This document shows, in pieces, positions 46,340 through 54,946 of a stretch of 64,000 nucleotides of DNA. The stretch's first letter is position 1. Each line of letters begins with the position of its first letter. Location: positions 62,001-126,000 of the forward strand of contig NZ_MSMP01000004.1 of the NCBI RefSeq assembly GCF_001936575.1. The letters are read 5' to 3'. The notes under the pieces were generated by a model. The model was given only the letters and a program-made list of their open reading frames with translations. It did not search any database and was not told the origin of the DNA. Source of the DNA: Tenacibaculum agarivorans (GTDB taxonomy: Bacteria > Bacteroidota > Bacteroidia > Flavobacteriales > Flavobacteriaceae). The position numbers were made by a program, and so were the translations under genes.

Positions 46340-47368
46340 ATGAAAGCTTTAAAATACTTATTGGTCTTTACAATTCCATTAACGACTTATATTTCTTTCA
46401 CCTCTTCTGGATGGTTAACTTTTTTAACCTTACTATATACTTTTGGTATTGTTCCTATTGCTGATTTTTTTGTACAAACTGACGCAGAAAACTTCGATAA
46501 AGAGCAAGAAGAGATTGAAAAAAACAACAAATTATATTCTTATATTTTATATCTAACAGTACCTGTACAAGTCGGATTTTTAGTTTGGTTTTTATTTGTT
46601 ATTAACGAACCTCATACTACTTTAGATTTAATCGGAAAAATTTCTTCTATGGGAATTATGTGTGGCGTTATAGGAATTAATGTAGGACACGAATTAGGTC
46701 ATAGAGCTAATCGTTTTGAACAGTTTTTAGGGGAAATTCAACTACTAACTTCTTTAGAAACACATTTTTTACCTTATCATAACGGAGGTCATCATTTTAA
46801 TGTGGCTACACCAGAAGATGCAGCTACAGCAAGAAAAAATGAATCGCTGTATACATTTTGGATTCGCTCTCAATTGATGAGTTATCTACAAGCATGGAAA
46901 TTAGAAAATAAAAGAATGAAAAATTCAGATAGAAGTTGGTTTCACCTCCAAAACAGAATGCTTGTGTATACATTTTTTCATGTTGCCCTATTAGCCAGCA
47001 TTTTTTATTTCTTTGGAATAAGTACTCTATGTTACTTTTTGGCAGCCGCTATTATAGGAATTCTTTTATTAGAAACTGTAAACTATATTGAACATTACGG
47101 ATTACTCCGAGAGAAAAATAAATTTGGAAGATATGAACGCGTAAAACATACGCATTCATGGAATTCTAACCATTTAATTGGAAAATTAGTATTATTCAAT
47201 TTATCTAGACATTCAGATCACCATTACAATGGGAGTAAACATTATCAAACTTTAAAATCGTTGCCTGAAAGTCCGCAAATGCCAACTGGATATCCAGGCA
47301 TGATGTTACTTTCTTTACTTCCGCCTTTATGGTTTAAACTAATGAATAAAAAACTACAAGAAATTTAA
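46340..47368 (+). CDS. AlkB-type membrane monooxygenase
   Basis: 342 residues, about six membrane segments. The histidine boxes HELGHR (117-122), HNGGHH (147-152) and HSDHH (291-295) plus the alkane hydroxylase signature NYIEHYGLLRE (248-258) mark a non-haem di-iron alkane 1-monooxygenase-like enzyme. The EHYGL box is specific for AlkB against simple desaturases. It would hydroxylate a terminal carbon using a reductant; no rubredoxin is nearby. An aldehyde dehydrogenase follows after 4 bases. A near-consensus TATCTTTA lies upstream at about 46313. Confidence 0.85.
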   Translation: MKALKYLLVFTIPLTTYISFTSSGWLTFLTLLYTFGIVPIADFFVQTDAENFDKEQEEIEKNNKLYSYILYLTVPVQVGFLVWFLFVINEPHTTLDLIGKISSMGIMCGVIGINVGHELGHRANRFEQFLGEIQLLTSLETHFLPYHNGGHHFNVATPEDAATARKNESLYTFWIRSQLMSYLQAWKLENKRMKNSDRSWFHLQNRMLVYTFFHVALLASIFYFFGISTLCYFLAAAIIGILLLETVNYIEHYGLLREKNKFGRYERVKHTHSWNSNHLIGKLVLFNLSRHSDHHYNGSKHYQTLKSLPESPQMPTGYPGMMLLSLLPPLWFKLMNKKLQEI

Positions 47369-47372
47369 TTTT

Positions 47373-48773
47373 ATGATCGATACTGTAACTGCAACTTCTG
47401 CTATTGCTGGATTAGTTCAGCAACAAAAAGACTTTTTTGCTACACAACAAACTAAAGATATTATCTTTCGAAAAAAAAGCCTGCAAAATCTACTTAAGGA
47501 AGTACAAAAGAGAGAAAAGGATATTCTACAAGCATTGCATAACGATTTTAAAAAATCAGCATATGAAGGTGTAATGACTGAGACTGGAATCGTAGTTTCA
47601 GAACTTAAAATGATGATTAAAAACATTCATTTATGGTCTAGACCTAAACGTGTGGCTCCTTCATTTTTAAATTTTCCTTCATCGGCAAAAATACATCCAG
47701 AACCGTATGGTACTACTTTAATTATAGCACCTTGGAATTATCCATATCAATTAGGGTTTTCTCCTTTAGCTGGGGCTGTGGCCGCAGGTAATACCGTAGT
47801 ATTAAAACCTTCTGAACTTACACCGCACACTAGTGCTATTTCTAAAGAAATTATTGAGGCTGTTTTCAATCCTAAACATGTTACTGTTGTGGAAGGTGGA
47901 ATTCCTGAAACTCAAGAACTGTTAGCGCAACGCTGGGATTATATTTTCTTTACGGGAAGTGTTCCTGTTGGTAGAATTGTGGCTAAAGCTGCTGCTGAAT
48001 ATATTACACCAGTAACTCTGGAATTAGGTGGAAAAAGTCCATGTATTGTAGATGATACAGCAAAGATAAAACTTGCTGCTCGACGCATTGTTTGGGGTAA
48101 ATTTTTAAATGGTGGACAAACTTGTATTGCTCCAGATTATTTACTCATTCATAAAAGTGTAAAAACAAAGTTTATTGAGCATTTTCAAAAAGAAATCACC
48201 AAAGCTTATGGTGAAAACCCTGAACTATCTGACGATTTCCCTAGGATTGTAAATACTCGGAATTTTGATCGATTGAGTAATATGTTAGCTAATGAAAATA
48301 TTGCTATTGGAGGGCAAACCAATAGAGAAAGTAATTATATTGCTCCTACTTTAATTGATGAACCTAGCCTAGGTAGCGAAGTAATGAAAGAAGAAATTTT
48401 TGGCCCGATACTTCCACTTCTTTCTTATGAAACAGAGCAAGATTTAGCACAAATTATTTCTAACTACGATAAACCATTGGCTTTTTATGTATTTACTGGT
48501 AAAAGTGCTTTTGCTAAGAAATTAATCAAACGATACTCTTTTGGTGGTGGAACTATCAATGATACTACTGTGCACTTTGCCAATCACAACTTACCTTTTG
48601 GTGGTGTGGGAGAAAGTGGTATTGGAGGATATCACGGTAAACACACTTTCGATGTTTTTTCACATAACAAGGGGGTAGTTATTCGTGGCAATTGGTTGGA
48701 CGTACCTACACGATATGCCCCATATAAAGGAAAACTACAACAACTAAAAACCTTATTAAAATTCGGCGGTTAA
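47373..48773 (+). CDS. NAD(P)-dependent aldehyde dehydrogenase
   Basis: 466 residues. Class 3 type with cofactor motif FFTGSVPVGRIV, catalytic Glu217 in TLELGGKSP and Cys251 in NGGQTCIAPDY. It lacks the C-terminal membrane tail of fatty aldehyde dehydrogenases. Four bases after the AlkB-type gene, so likely cotranscribed; together they could oxidise an alkane-derived or fatty aldehyde to the acid, though the intermediate alcohol dehydrogenase is not seen here. Confidence 0.93.
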   Translation: MIDTVTATSAIAGLVQQQKDFFATQQTKDIIFRKKSLQNLLKEVQKREKDILQALHNDFKKSAYEGVMTETGIVVSELKMMIKNIHLWSRPKRVAPSFLNFPSSAKIHPEPYGTTLIIAPWNYPYQLGFSPLAGAVAAGNTVVLKPSELTPHTSAISKEIIEAVFNPKHVTVVEGGIPETQELLAQRWDYIFFTGSVPVGRIVAKAAAEYITPVTLELGGKSPCIVDDTAKIKLAARRIVWGKFLNGGQTCIAPDYLLIHKSVKTKFIEHFQKEITKAYGENPELSDDFPRIVNTRNFDRLSNMLANENIAIGGQTNRESNYIAPTLIDEPSLGSEVMKEEIFGPILPLLSYETEQDLAQIISNYDKPLAFYVFTGKSAFAKKLIKRYSFGGGTINDTTVHFANHNLPFGGVGESGIGGYHGKHTFDVFSHNKGVVIRGNWLDVPTRYAPYKGKLQQLKTLLKFGG

Positions 48774-48859
48774 TCTTTAGTTTTAAAATACCTATATGCT
48801 GAAAAATCTAATAAAAACAGATCAACAGCAACTATATGTAGCAGTGAAAAATAATAGAT

Positions 48860-48967
48860 TTGAAAGACCGAATTTCTCTAATTGAGCATCTGCAAAATAA
48901 TAAAACACAACGTTTGATTTACTTTGTGGTTTTACTTTTATTGTTATTTATTACATTAAAAAAATGA
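48860..48967 (+). CDS. Possible small membrane protein, 35 residues
   Basis: TTG-initiated ORF reading MKDRISLIEHLQNNKTQRLIYFV and on to a hydrophobic run VVLLLLLFITLKK. It has a charged N-terminus and one C-terminal membrane helix. Its TGA overlaps the ATG of the next gene (ATGA), the classic coupling arrangement. There is no ATG start and nothing recognised, so it may also be the remnant of a longer gene. Confidence 0.35.
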   Translation: MKDRISLIEHLQNNKTQRLIYFVVLLLLLFITLKK

Positions 48968-49362
48968 AAATAAAAGAACCCGAATTTAGATGCGGAACTA
49001 AAAAAGCAATTGAAAGCTTAGTTAATGAATATAATTACCCATACGAAAATTGGATGCTAGATTGGCCATATGAAATTGCTAATCCAGAAAAAATTCAAAG
49101 CTATTTTACACATTATAATGAACAAGATGATGAAGACAAAAAGTTTAGTTTAATACAAATGCTAATACAAGCACTAACTGACATCGATAATGAAAAAGAA
49201 TTTAAGAAAAATTGGCAACAACTAAAATTATTAATAATTAAAGATTTTAAAATCCATGAATACACTATTTTTTATTGGTGCTGTTTCGGAGAAAAACTAT
49301 CTGATTGTTGGAAAATAACTCCATACATGAGAAAAGTCTGGAGCAAAATAAAAACTAATTAG
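48964..49362 (+). CDS. Hypothetical protein, 132 residues
   Basis: Starts MKIKEPEFRCGTKKAIESL. Rich in Trp, Tyr and charged residues (NYPYENWMLDWPYEI, YTIFYWCCFGEKLSDCW). No signal or membrane segment, and no recognised domain. Compact size and single-gene setting among other orphan genes resemble immunity-type proteins, but that is only a guess. Confidence 0.6.
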   Translation: MKIKEPEFRCGTKKAIESLVNEYNYPYENWMLDWPYEIANPEKIQSYFTHYNEQDDEDKKFSLIQMLIQALTDIDNEKEFKKNWQQLKLLIIKDFKIHEYTIFYWCCFGEKLSDCWKITPYMRKVWSKIKTN

Positions 49363-49515
49363 AAAACTTCTCGAAATAAAATCTATAATTAATTACTTCT
49401 AAGTTTAAATTTATTACCCCTCACAAATCTCTCAAAGTCAAAATTTCAGGTTTTTAATTAACTTTACATTCAAAATCGTAAAAAAGGTAATCACGATTAA
49501 CAAAAAATTGAGCAT

Positions 49516-50214
49516 ATGAATACACCTTTTGAAAGTGAGGAATTCCAAAAAGTAGAGAAACAGCAAATTTTAGAAAGAATTGACGGAAAGTATATATGGA
49601 GTGAAATCAGTAGTGTTTTAAATTTTGACAAGGGGATATTTTACACCATAAAGGAATTATTAATAAGACCAGGTAAAACTGTTCATGAATTTCTATTGTA
49701 TGATAGAAAAAGGCTTGTTAAACCTATCTTTTTTGTGATTTTTAGCTCATTATTTTTTGTAATTATCCAACAATTTTTTGGATTCAACACAGGAACAGTT
49801 CCTGAAAACATCAAAAGTGACGGTGTAAAAAAAGCTTTTGAATGGGTTGGAGAAAATTTTGGTGTTGTGAATATTCTTTTAGGTTTTTTTATTGGATTTT
49901 GGATTAGATTATTCTTTTTTAAATCGAAATTCAATATTTACGAAATATTTATTTTGGTATTTTTCACTATTGGAATTGGAAACTTGATTTTTACATTTTT
50001 TGGTATCATAGAGAGTGCTACTGGTTTTGGAGTTGATAGCTGGGCATACTACGCTGCACTTCTATATTCTGCTTGGGCTATCGGAAACTTTTTTGAGGAA
50101 CGTAAAATTTTAAGTTATGTGAAAGGTTTACTTGCCTATGTATTTGGATCCACTACTGGTTCATTTGTTATTGTTCTCATTGGGATTTTAATTGATCTTT
50201 TTAATAAAAAGTAA
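49516..50214 (+). CDS. DUF3667-like membrane protein
   Basis: 232 residues. A soluble N-terminus IDGKYIWSEISSVLNFDKGIFYTIKELLIRPGKTVHEFL is followed by RKRLVKPIFFVIFSSLFF and about five membrane segments. This matches the DUF3667 family common in Bacteroidota. Function unknown. The start at 49516 is the first ATG. Confidence 0.78.
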   Translation: MNTPFESEEFQKVEKQQILERIDGKYIWSEISSVLNFDKGIFYTIKELLIRPGKTVHEFLLYDRKRLVKPIFFVIFSSLFFVIIQQFFGFNTGTVPENIKSDGVKKAFEWVGENFGVVNILLGFFIGFWIRLFFFKSKFNIYEIFILVFFTIGIGNLIFTFFGIIESATGFGVDSWAYYAALLYSAWAIGNFFEERKILSYVKGLLAYVFGSTTGSFVIVLIGILIDLFNKK

Positions 50215-50237
50215 TCATTATTAACACATAATACACA

Positions 50238-50600
50238 ATGAAAGAAATTGAAATCGAAAGAATGATACATTTTTTGTACAGAATGCAAATGTATATTCTC
50301 GACTCAAATAAAGAAAACATCATATCTTTTATGCATGGGGCTGATTTCGGAAAGCTTAATGATCCATTTTGGACTCAACTATTACATAATTTTATTTCTA
50401 ACAAATATCAAATTGATGGAGGAGCAATGGGATGGCCTTATCAAGTTGAAGTATTTAGTAATAGAGAAAAAATTGAATGGACAGAAGGTTTCATAAAATT
50501 AATGATTAAGATGATAAGAGAATCTGATGAAATACCTTTTACTGAAGATACACAGGAATTAATTAAAAAAATGATCCTGTTGAAAAAAGAAAACAAATAG
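50238..50600 (+). CDS. Hypothetical protein, 120 residues
   Basis: MKEIEIERMIHFLYRMQMYI at the N-terminus, then HGADFGKLNDPFWTQLLHNF and DGGAMGWPYQVEVFSNRE. Soluble and mixed alpha/beta; no domain recognised. It lies 23 bases after the DUF3667-like gene. Confidence 0.6.
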   Translation: MKEIEIERMIHFLYRMQMYILDSNKENIISFMHGADFGKLNDPFWTQLLHNFISNKYQIDGGAMGWPYQVEVFSNREKIEWTEGFIKLMIKMIRESDEIPFTEDTQELIKKMILLKKENK

Positions 50601-50628
50601 AAACATGTATCAACTAATATCTAAAACT

Positions 50629-51156
50629 ATGAAAAAAGTACTCCTATTTACTGTCTCTATATTTTTTAGCTGCTTACATTCTCAAAACAACTTTGACATT
50701 GATACTACCCTAAAAACTGAAAGACGAGATCAAATAATTACGAAAATTGATATCTACTTAAATAAAAAGTGTAACTATGGTCAGAATATCGGAAAATTAA
50801 ATGATGCTCAAAGAGTATTATTGATTATAGAGAATCTTGAAAGGGAAATTAACAATGGAGGTTTCCATCAGTTTTACATCAACCCTAGTGGAAATTATGC
50901 TAATGAAACTATAGATGCTTTAACTAGAATTGGGGCTTTAAAAACAGCTAAAATTGTAAGAATTGCTAATTCAGAATTTAAAAATGGCTTGGTTCCAACT
51001 GATAGAGGACAAAGATTTAGTGAAGTCCAGAAAATAGCGCAAAAAGCTGAAAAAAATTGGTCTAAATGTAATTTAGACTTTTATGAGTATGAAGACAATT
51101 TAACTGAATTACTAATTTCATTTGTTATTGAACATAAAAATGATTTTAGAGAATAG
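50629..51156 (+). CDS. DMP19/DUF4375-family protein with signal peptide
   Basis: 175 residues from ATG 50629: signal peptide MKKVLLFTVSIFFSCLHSQ (a possible lipobox around FFSC), then the DMP19 motif LNDAQRVLLIIENLEREINNGGFHQFYINPSGNYANETIDAL. DMP19 proteins are DNA-mimic relatives, but this domain is widespread in proteins of unknown function. An earlier ATG at 50605 would bury the signal peptide. No partner gene nearby. Confidence 0.75.
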   Translation: MKKVLLFTVSIFFSCLHSQNNFDIDTTLKTERRDQIITKIDIYLNKKCNYGQNIGKLNDAQRVLLIIENLEREINNGGFHQFYINPSGNYANETIDALTRIGALKTAKIVRIANSEFKNGLVPTDRGQRFSEVQKIAQKAEKNWSKCNLDFYEYEDNLTELLISFVIEHKNDFRE

Positions 51157-51181
51157 TTTACTATCTTAAGCTCTATTTTTA

Positions 51182-51244
51182 ATAGAAAATGTGTTTGATA
51201 AAGGTGGACTTTACGAATGGCAAGAAGAACTTGGAATACAATAA
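51182..51244 (+). pseudogene. Possible gene remnant, 20 codons
   Basis: A short open stretch reading IENVFDKGGLYEWQEELGIQ then TAA, in the gap between the DMP19-like and serine hydrolase genes. It reads like the tail of a lost protein. No start codon in frame except GTG. Its origin is unknown. Confidence 0.25.
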
Positions 51245-51415
51245 AAGTAATCGTTGATAATTAGAGTCATTCATTCAGTTTTCTTAAAATCAGAATCTTT
51301 GCTTTTTAACTAACTTTAAAGGAAAGCAATGCAAAATAATCTTATATAAAATATATAACAACCTAAATTTTGTAACGTTAAGATATTTTGTCGGTCCTTC
51401 TAAAAATATTTTTAA

Positions 51416-52876
51416 ATGAAATACCTATTAATTCCTATAGTATTTACTTGTTTACTAGTTTCTTCTTGCACTAGAACTTCTATAAAAGAGAACCCAAGAA
51501 TCAAACAGTTAGATACTCTAATGACATATAGCCATGATCATGGAATGTTTAATGGTTCAATTGCTATTTTACAAAACAACACCATTATTTTTAAGCAATC
51601 ATATGGTTTTACAAATAACAACACTACACAAAAAATAAATACTGAAACCTTATTTTACATTGCTTCAATTTCTAAGCAGTTTACTGCTATGGCTATTATG
51701 ATATTACAAGAAAGAGGATTACTGAACTATGATGACACCATAAGCAAATACTTACCAGAACTAAAGTCTATTCATAAAGACGTCAATATAAAAAATCTTT
51801 TACAACACACATCAGGTATTTCAGATAGAACGTATTATCAATTAACAAATCCAAACAATCAGGATGTCTTTGAAAAACTAAAAAGTCTTGAAGATTCTAG
51901 CATTGGAAATCCAAATCAACGATTCTCATATAGCAACACAGGCTATGTACTTTTAGCATTCATTATTGAAAAAGTTTCAAAAACAACTATTCAAGATTTT
52001 TTTCAAAAGGAGATATTTGATAAGCTTGATATGAGCAGAACTACAACCTATAAAGAAAAATTCACTTCAGATCTAAATAAAGCCTACCCCTACAATATTT
52101 TGGGTTTAAAATCTACGTATAGTTCTTCTGTAATTGGTCCAGGAGGAATTTATTCTACTGTTACAGATTTAATACAATGGAATACTGCTATAAACAACAA
52201 TAAATTAGTTACTGAAAACACAAAAAAATTAGCCTTTACCAATGGTAGTATTGAAGGTAAGCCCATAAGTTTCAAACTTGGAAAAAATGAATTTGGTTAT
52301 GGTTTTGGTTGGAGTCCATTTTCAAAATATAATGATCATTATGTTAGACATGATGGAAGCACAGAAGGATATCGTGCTTTAATCAGAAAAAATCTATCTA
52401 AAAACACAGACATCATACTACTTACAAATCACGGTGGTGCTTTTGCAATGGACGAAATTGTAGATAAGTTGGATCAAATTTTAGAAACTCAAACGTATAC
52501 TCCCCCAAAAATCCCACTTACAAATCAAATAATGAATATATTGAATACAAAAGATATTGATGCAGTAGTTACCATGCTCACCTCTACTTTAAATCAAGAT
52601 AATAAACCCGATGAACGTGTGTTAGGAAGACTTGGATACACAATGCAAAACAACGGTAAAATTAATGACGCTATAGCTTTATACAAAGTGAATCTAGATT
52701 TATACCCTACATCAATTAATGCACTTTATGTGCTAGGAGAAGCGTATTTATCTGAAAAGAAATATAAACTAGCCAAAGAAATATACAACCGATTTTTAGA
52801 AGTGCAACCTGATAGTGAATATGCTATTGAAAAATTAAAATTAATAAATGGAGGACTCAATAAAAACAACCAATAG
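51416..52876 (+). CDS. Class C beta-lactamase-like serine hydrolase lipoprotein with TPR tail
   Basis: 486 residues. Lipoprotein signal with Cys18 (LLVSSC). The serine hydrolase domain (about 30-350) has the catalytic S84-I-S-K87, the Tyr motif Y172-S-N174 and HDGSTEGY. A C-terminal TPR-like region (about 400-478) follows: NDAIALYKVNLDLYPTSINALYVLGEAYLSEKKYKLAKEIYNRFLEVQP. Acts in the periplasm or on the surface, on peptides or cell wall fragments. Paralogous to the gene at 54947-56434. Confidence 0.88.
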   Translation: MKYLLIPIVFTCLLVSSCTRTSIKENPRIKQLDTLMTYSHDHGMFNGSIAILQNNTIIFKQSYGFTNNNTTQKINTETLFYIASISKQFTAMAIMILQERGLLNYDDTISKYLPELKSIHKDVNIKNLLQHTSGISDRTYYQLTNPNNQDVFEKLKSLEDSSIGNPNQRFSYSNTGYVLLAFIIEKVSKTTIQDFFQKEIFDKLDMSRTTTYKEKFTSDLNKAYPYNILGLKSTYSSSVIGPGGIYSTVTDLIQWNTAINNNKLVTENTKKLAFTNGSIEGKPISFKLGKNEFGYGFGWSPFSKYNDHYVRHDGSTEGYRALIRKNLSKNTDIILLTNHGGAFAMDEIVDKLDQILETQTYTPPKIPLTNQIMNILNTKDIDAVVTMLTSTLNQDNKPDERVLGRLGYTMQNNGKINDAIALYKVNLDLYPTSINALYVLGEAYLSEKKYKLAKEIYNRFLEVQPDSEYAIEKLKLINGGLNKNNQ

Positions 52877-52931
52877 CCACAAAAAGATTAAGAATTGTAA
52901 AGTTTGTAAGAAATAAAAAATCAATCATATT

Positions 52932-53807
52932 TTGCGAAAATTCTCTTTTGAAAAAAGGAAATACGGTTTTGAGTTACTAATGGATGTTCACACTTTTGAA
53001 AATAATCCTAATGTTTTCTTTGAGTCAAATCCACATACCTGTGATTTTTTTGAAATTATGATTTTCGAAAAAGCTTCAGGGACAATGGATCTGAATGGAC
53101 AATTATTAAATGTTACTGATAATAGTATATTTTTTATTTGTCCCTTTCAAAAAAAATCTTGTAGAATTCCCACAAAAAATACCAAAGGTTTTCATCTTGT
53201 TTTTCAGAATAATTTTCTGTCTGATTTTTTCGATGACAAGCTGTTTGCTTATCGATTACAATATTTTTACAACTTCCAACAACCTCAGTATTTACGACTT
53301 AAAAATGAAGAATATAATATTATCCGATTTGCTCTAAACGAGATCATTTCTGAAATTAACAATTACCAAAGTGATAGCTCTCATATCATACGCTCACTTT
53401 TATATTTTTCCTTATCAAAACTTAATCGACTATACTCTGCGTTTTATAACATTTCCCCAAATACAGCATCTGACACCAGAATCCATAAATTCAAAGAATT
53501 ACTTGAATTAAATATTCGCAAAACACATTCCGTTAGTCACTATTGTGATATGCTAAACATCAATCGACATAAGCTAAACAAATTGGTAAAAGCACATACA
53601 GGGCATTCTTCCAAGGAAATAATCAACAACAGGTTGTTACAAGAAATAAAACGAGAGCTTCGTTATTCTACTAAAACAATAGTAGAAATAGCATATGATT
53701 TAAATTTTAGTGAGGCCAATAACCTAACTAGATTTTTTAAAAAAATGGAAGGCATTAATCCTGTTGCTTATCGAAAAAATGCTCAAAATGATAATTTTTA
53801 TGATTAA
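52932..53807 (+). CDS. AraC-family transcriptional regulator
   Basis: 291 residues from TTG 52932; ATG 52980 is the alternative, but the residues before it (FSFEKRKYGFELLMDVHTFE) look like a natural domain start. Cupin-like N-terminal sensor domain (about 20-150: HTCDFFEIMIFEKASGTMDLNGQ), C-terminal double helix-turn-helix (about 190-286) with SVSHYCDMLNINRHKLNKLVKAHTGHS and IVEIAYDLNFSEANNLTRFFKKMEGINPVAYR. Sits between two paralogous serine hydrolase genes and is a candidate regulator of them. Confidence 0.87.
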   Translation: MRKFSFEKRKYGFELLMDVHTFENNPNVFFESNPHTCDFFEIMIFEKASGTMDLNGQLLNVTDNSIFFICPFQKKSCRIPTKNTKGFHLVFQNNFLSDFFDDKLFAYRLQYFYNFQQPQYLRLKNEEYNIIRFALNEIISEINNYQSDSSHIIRSLLYFSLSKLNRLYSAFYNISPNTASDTRIHKFKELLELNIRKTHSVSHYCDMLNINRHKLNKLVKAHTGHSSKEIINNRLLQEIKRELRYSTKTIVEIAYDLNFSEANNLTRFFKKMEGINPVAYRKNAQNDNFYD

Positions 53808-53859
53808 AATGATATGATCATAAGGTTGTATATCATTGATATTTGTAAATAAAAAAATC

Positions 53860-54933
53860 ATGACAAAAATCCTGTTTACCATTATTTCTTTTTTGGGGCT
53901 TCAACTAGCTTTCGGACAAAATGAATTACAAAACATTGACTTGATTCCTTCTAAATGGAACGTTCCAAATGATGCAATTTTTGAAGAATTTGACAACCGA
54001 AAAACTCTTGTTCTAAAAAGAGGAAGAGCTAAGGCTAAAAACCTGAACTTTTCCAATGGAACAATTGAGGTAGACATATATGCAAATGTTAACAGAAGTT
54101 TTGCTGGCATCAACTTCAGAGATCAAAATAACCATTCAGAAGAAGTCTACGTGCGTATGCACAAATCAAACCAAGTAGATGCCGTTCAATACACTCCCAT
54201 TTTTAATAATGAATCTAACTGGCAATTGTACCGTGAACATCAAGCTAAAGTAACTCTGAAACAAACTGGATGGAATACCTTACGAATTGAAGTACATCAT
54301 CAGAGCGCTGAAATATTTGTCAATAAAATTAAAGTAATGACTGTATCTCAATTAAAAACAGATCAATTTCAAGGAGGTGTTGGACTCTGGGCTTTGTTTG
54401 GTAATCGATTTTCTAATTTCAAGATCTCACATGGGGATAGTAATAAAACGCCCAACTCAATTAAAGTAGCTAAAGAAGACCCTAACATCATTACCAATTG
54501 GAATATCTCTAAAGCCTTTCCATATATAAAAGGAAAACTCAACTTTGAAGCTTTTTCTAAAGAAAAATACACCACCGTATCCACTGAAAAATCAGGTTTA
54601 GTTCCGATATCAAAATACGTTAAAAAATCTTCTGCAGGTAGATTTGAACAAAATAAAGAAGATTATGTAGTTGCAACTAAAATAATCCATTCAAAGAGAA
54701 AGAAAACTCTCCTTTTTTCTTTTGATTATAGTGACAAAATAATAGTGTATTTGAATGGTAAAGTTATTTTTAAAGGCAATAATGCTTTCAGATCCAAAGG
54801 AATTCAATACACAGGACATATTGATATTAATACCAATAAATTGTATTTAGAGCTTGAAAAAGGTGACAACAAAATTCATTGTGTAGTTATAGACAAAGCT
54901 AATGGATGGGGATTAATCGGAAAATTGGAATAG
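53860..54933 (+). CDS. Secreted lectin-fold (DUF1080/3-keto-disaccharide hydrolase-like) protein
   Basis: 357 residues from ATG 53860: signal peptide 1-20 (ending AFGQ), then a concanavalin-like domain (about 25-195) with NGTIEVDIYANVNRSFAGINFRDQ and FQGGVGLWALFGNRFSNFKISHG. A second beta-rich domain of unknown type follows (about 210-357). Role is probably carbohydrate binding or hydrolysis; no catalytic residues can be assigned. An in-frame start 24 bases earlier would spoil the signal peptide. Confidence 0.72.
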   Translation: MTKILFTIISFLGLQLAFGQNELQNIDLIPSKWNVPNDAIFEEFDNRKTLVLKRGRAKAKNLNFSNGTIEVDIYANVNRSFAGINFRDQNNHSEEVYVRMHKSNQVDAVQYTPIFNNESNWQLYREHQAKVTLKQTGWNTLRIEVHHQSAEIFVNKIKVMTVSQLKTDQFQGGVGLWALFGNRFSNFKISHGDSNKTPNSIKVAKEDPNIITNWNISKAFPYIKGKLNFEAFSKEKYTTVSTEKSGLVPISKYVKKSSAGRFEQNKEDYVVATKIIHSKRKKTLLFSFDYSDKIIVYLNGKVIFKGNNAFRSKGIQYTGHIDINTNKLYLELEKGDNKIHCVVIDKANGWGLIGKLE

Positions 54934-54946
54934 ATCATTTGCCAAA

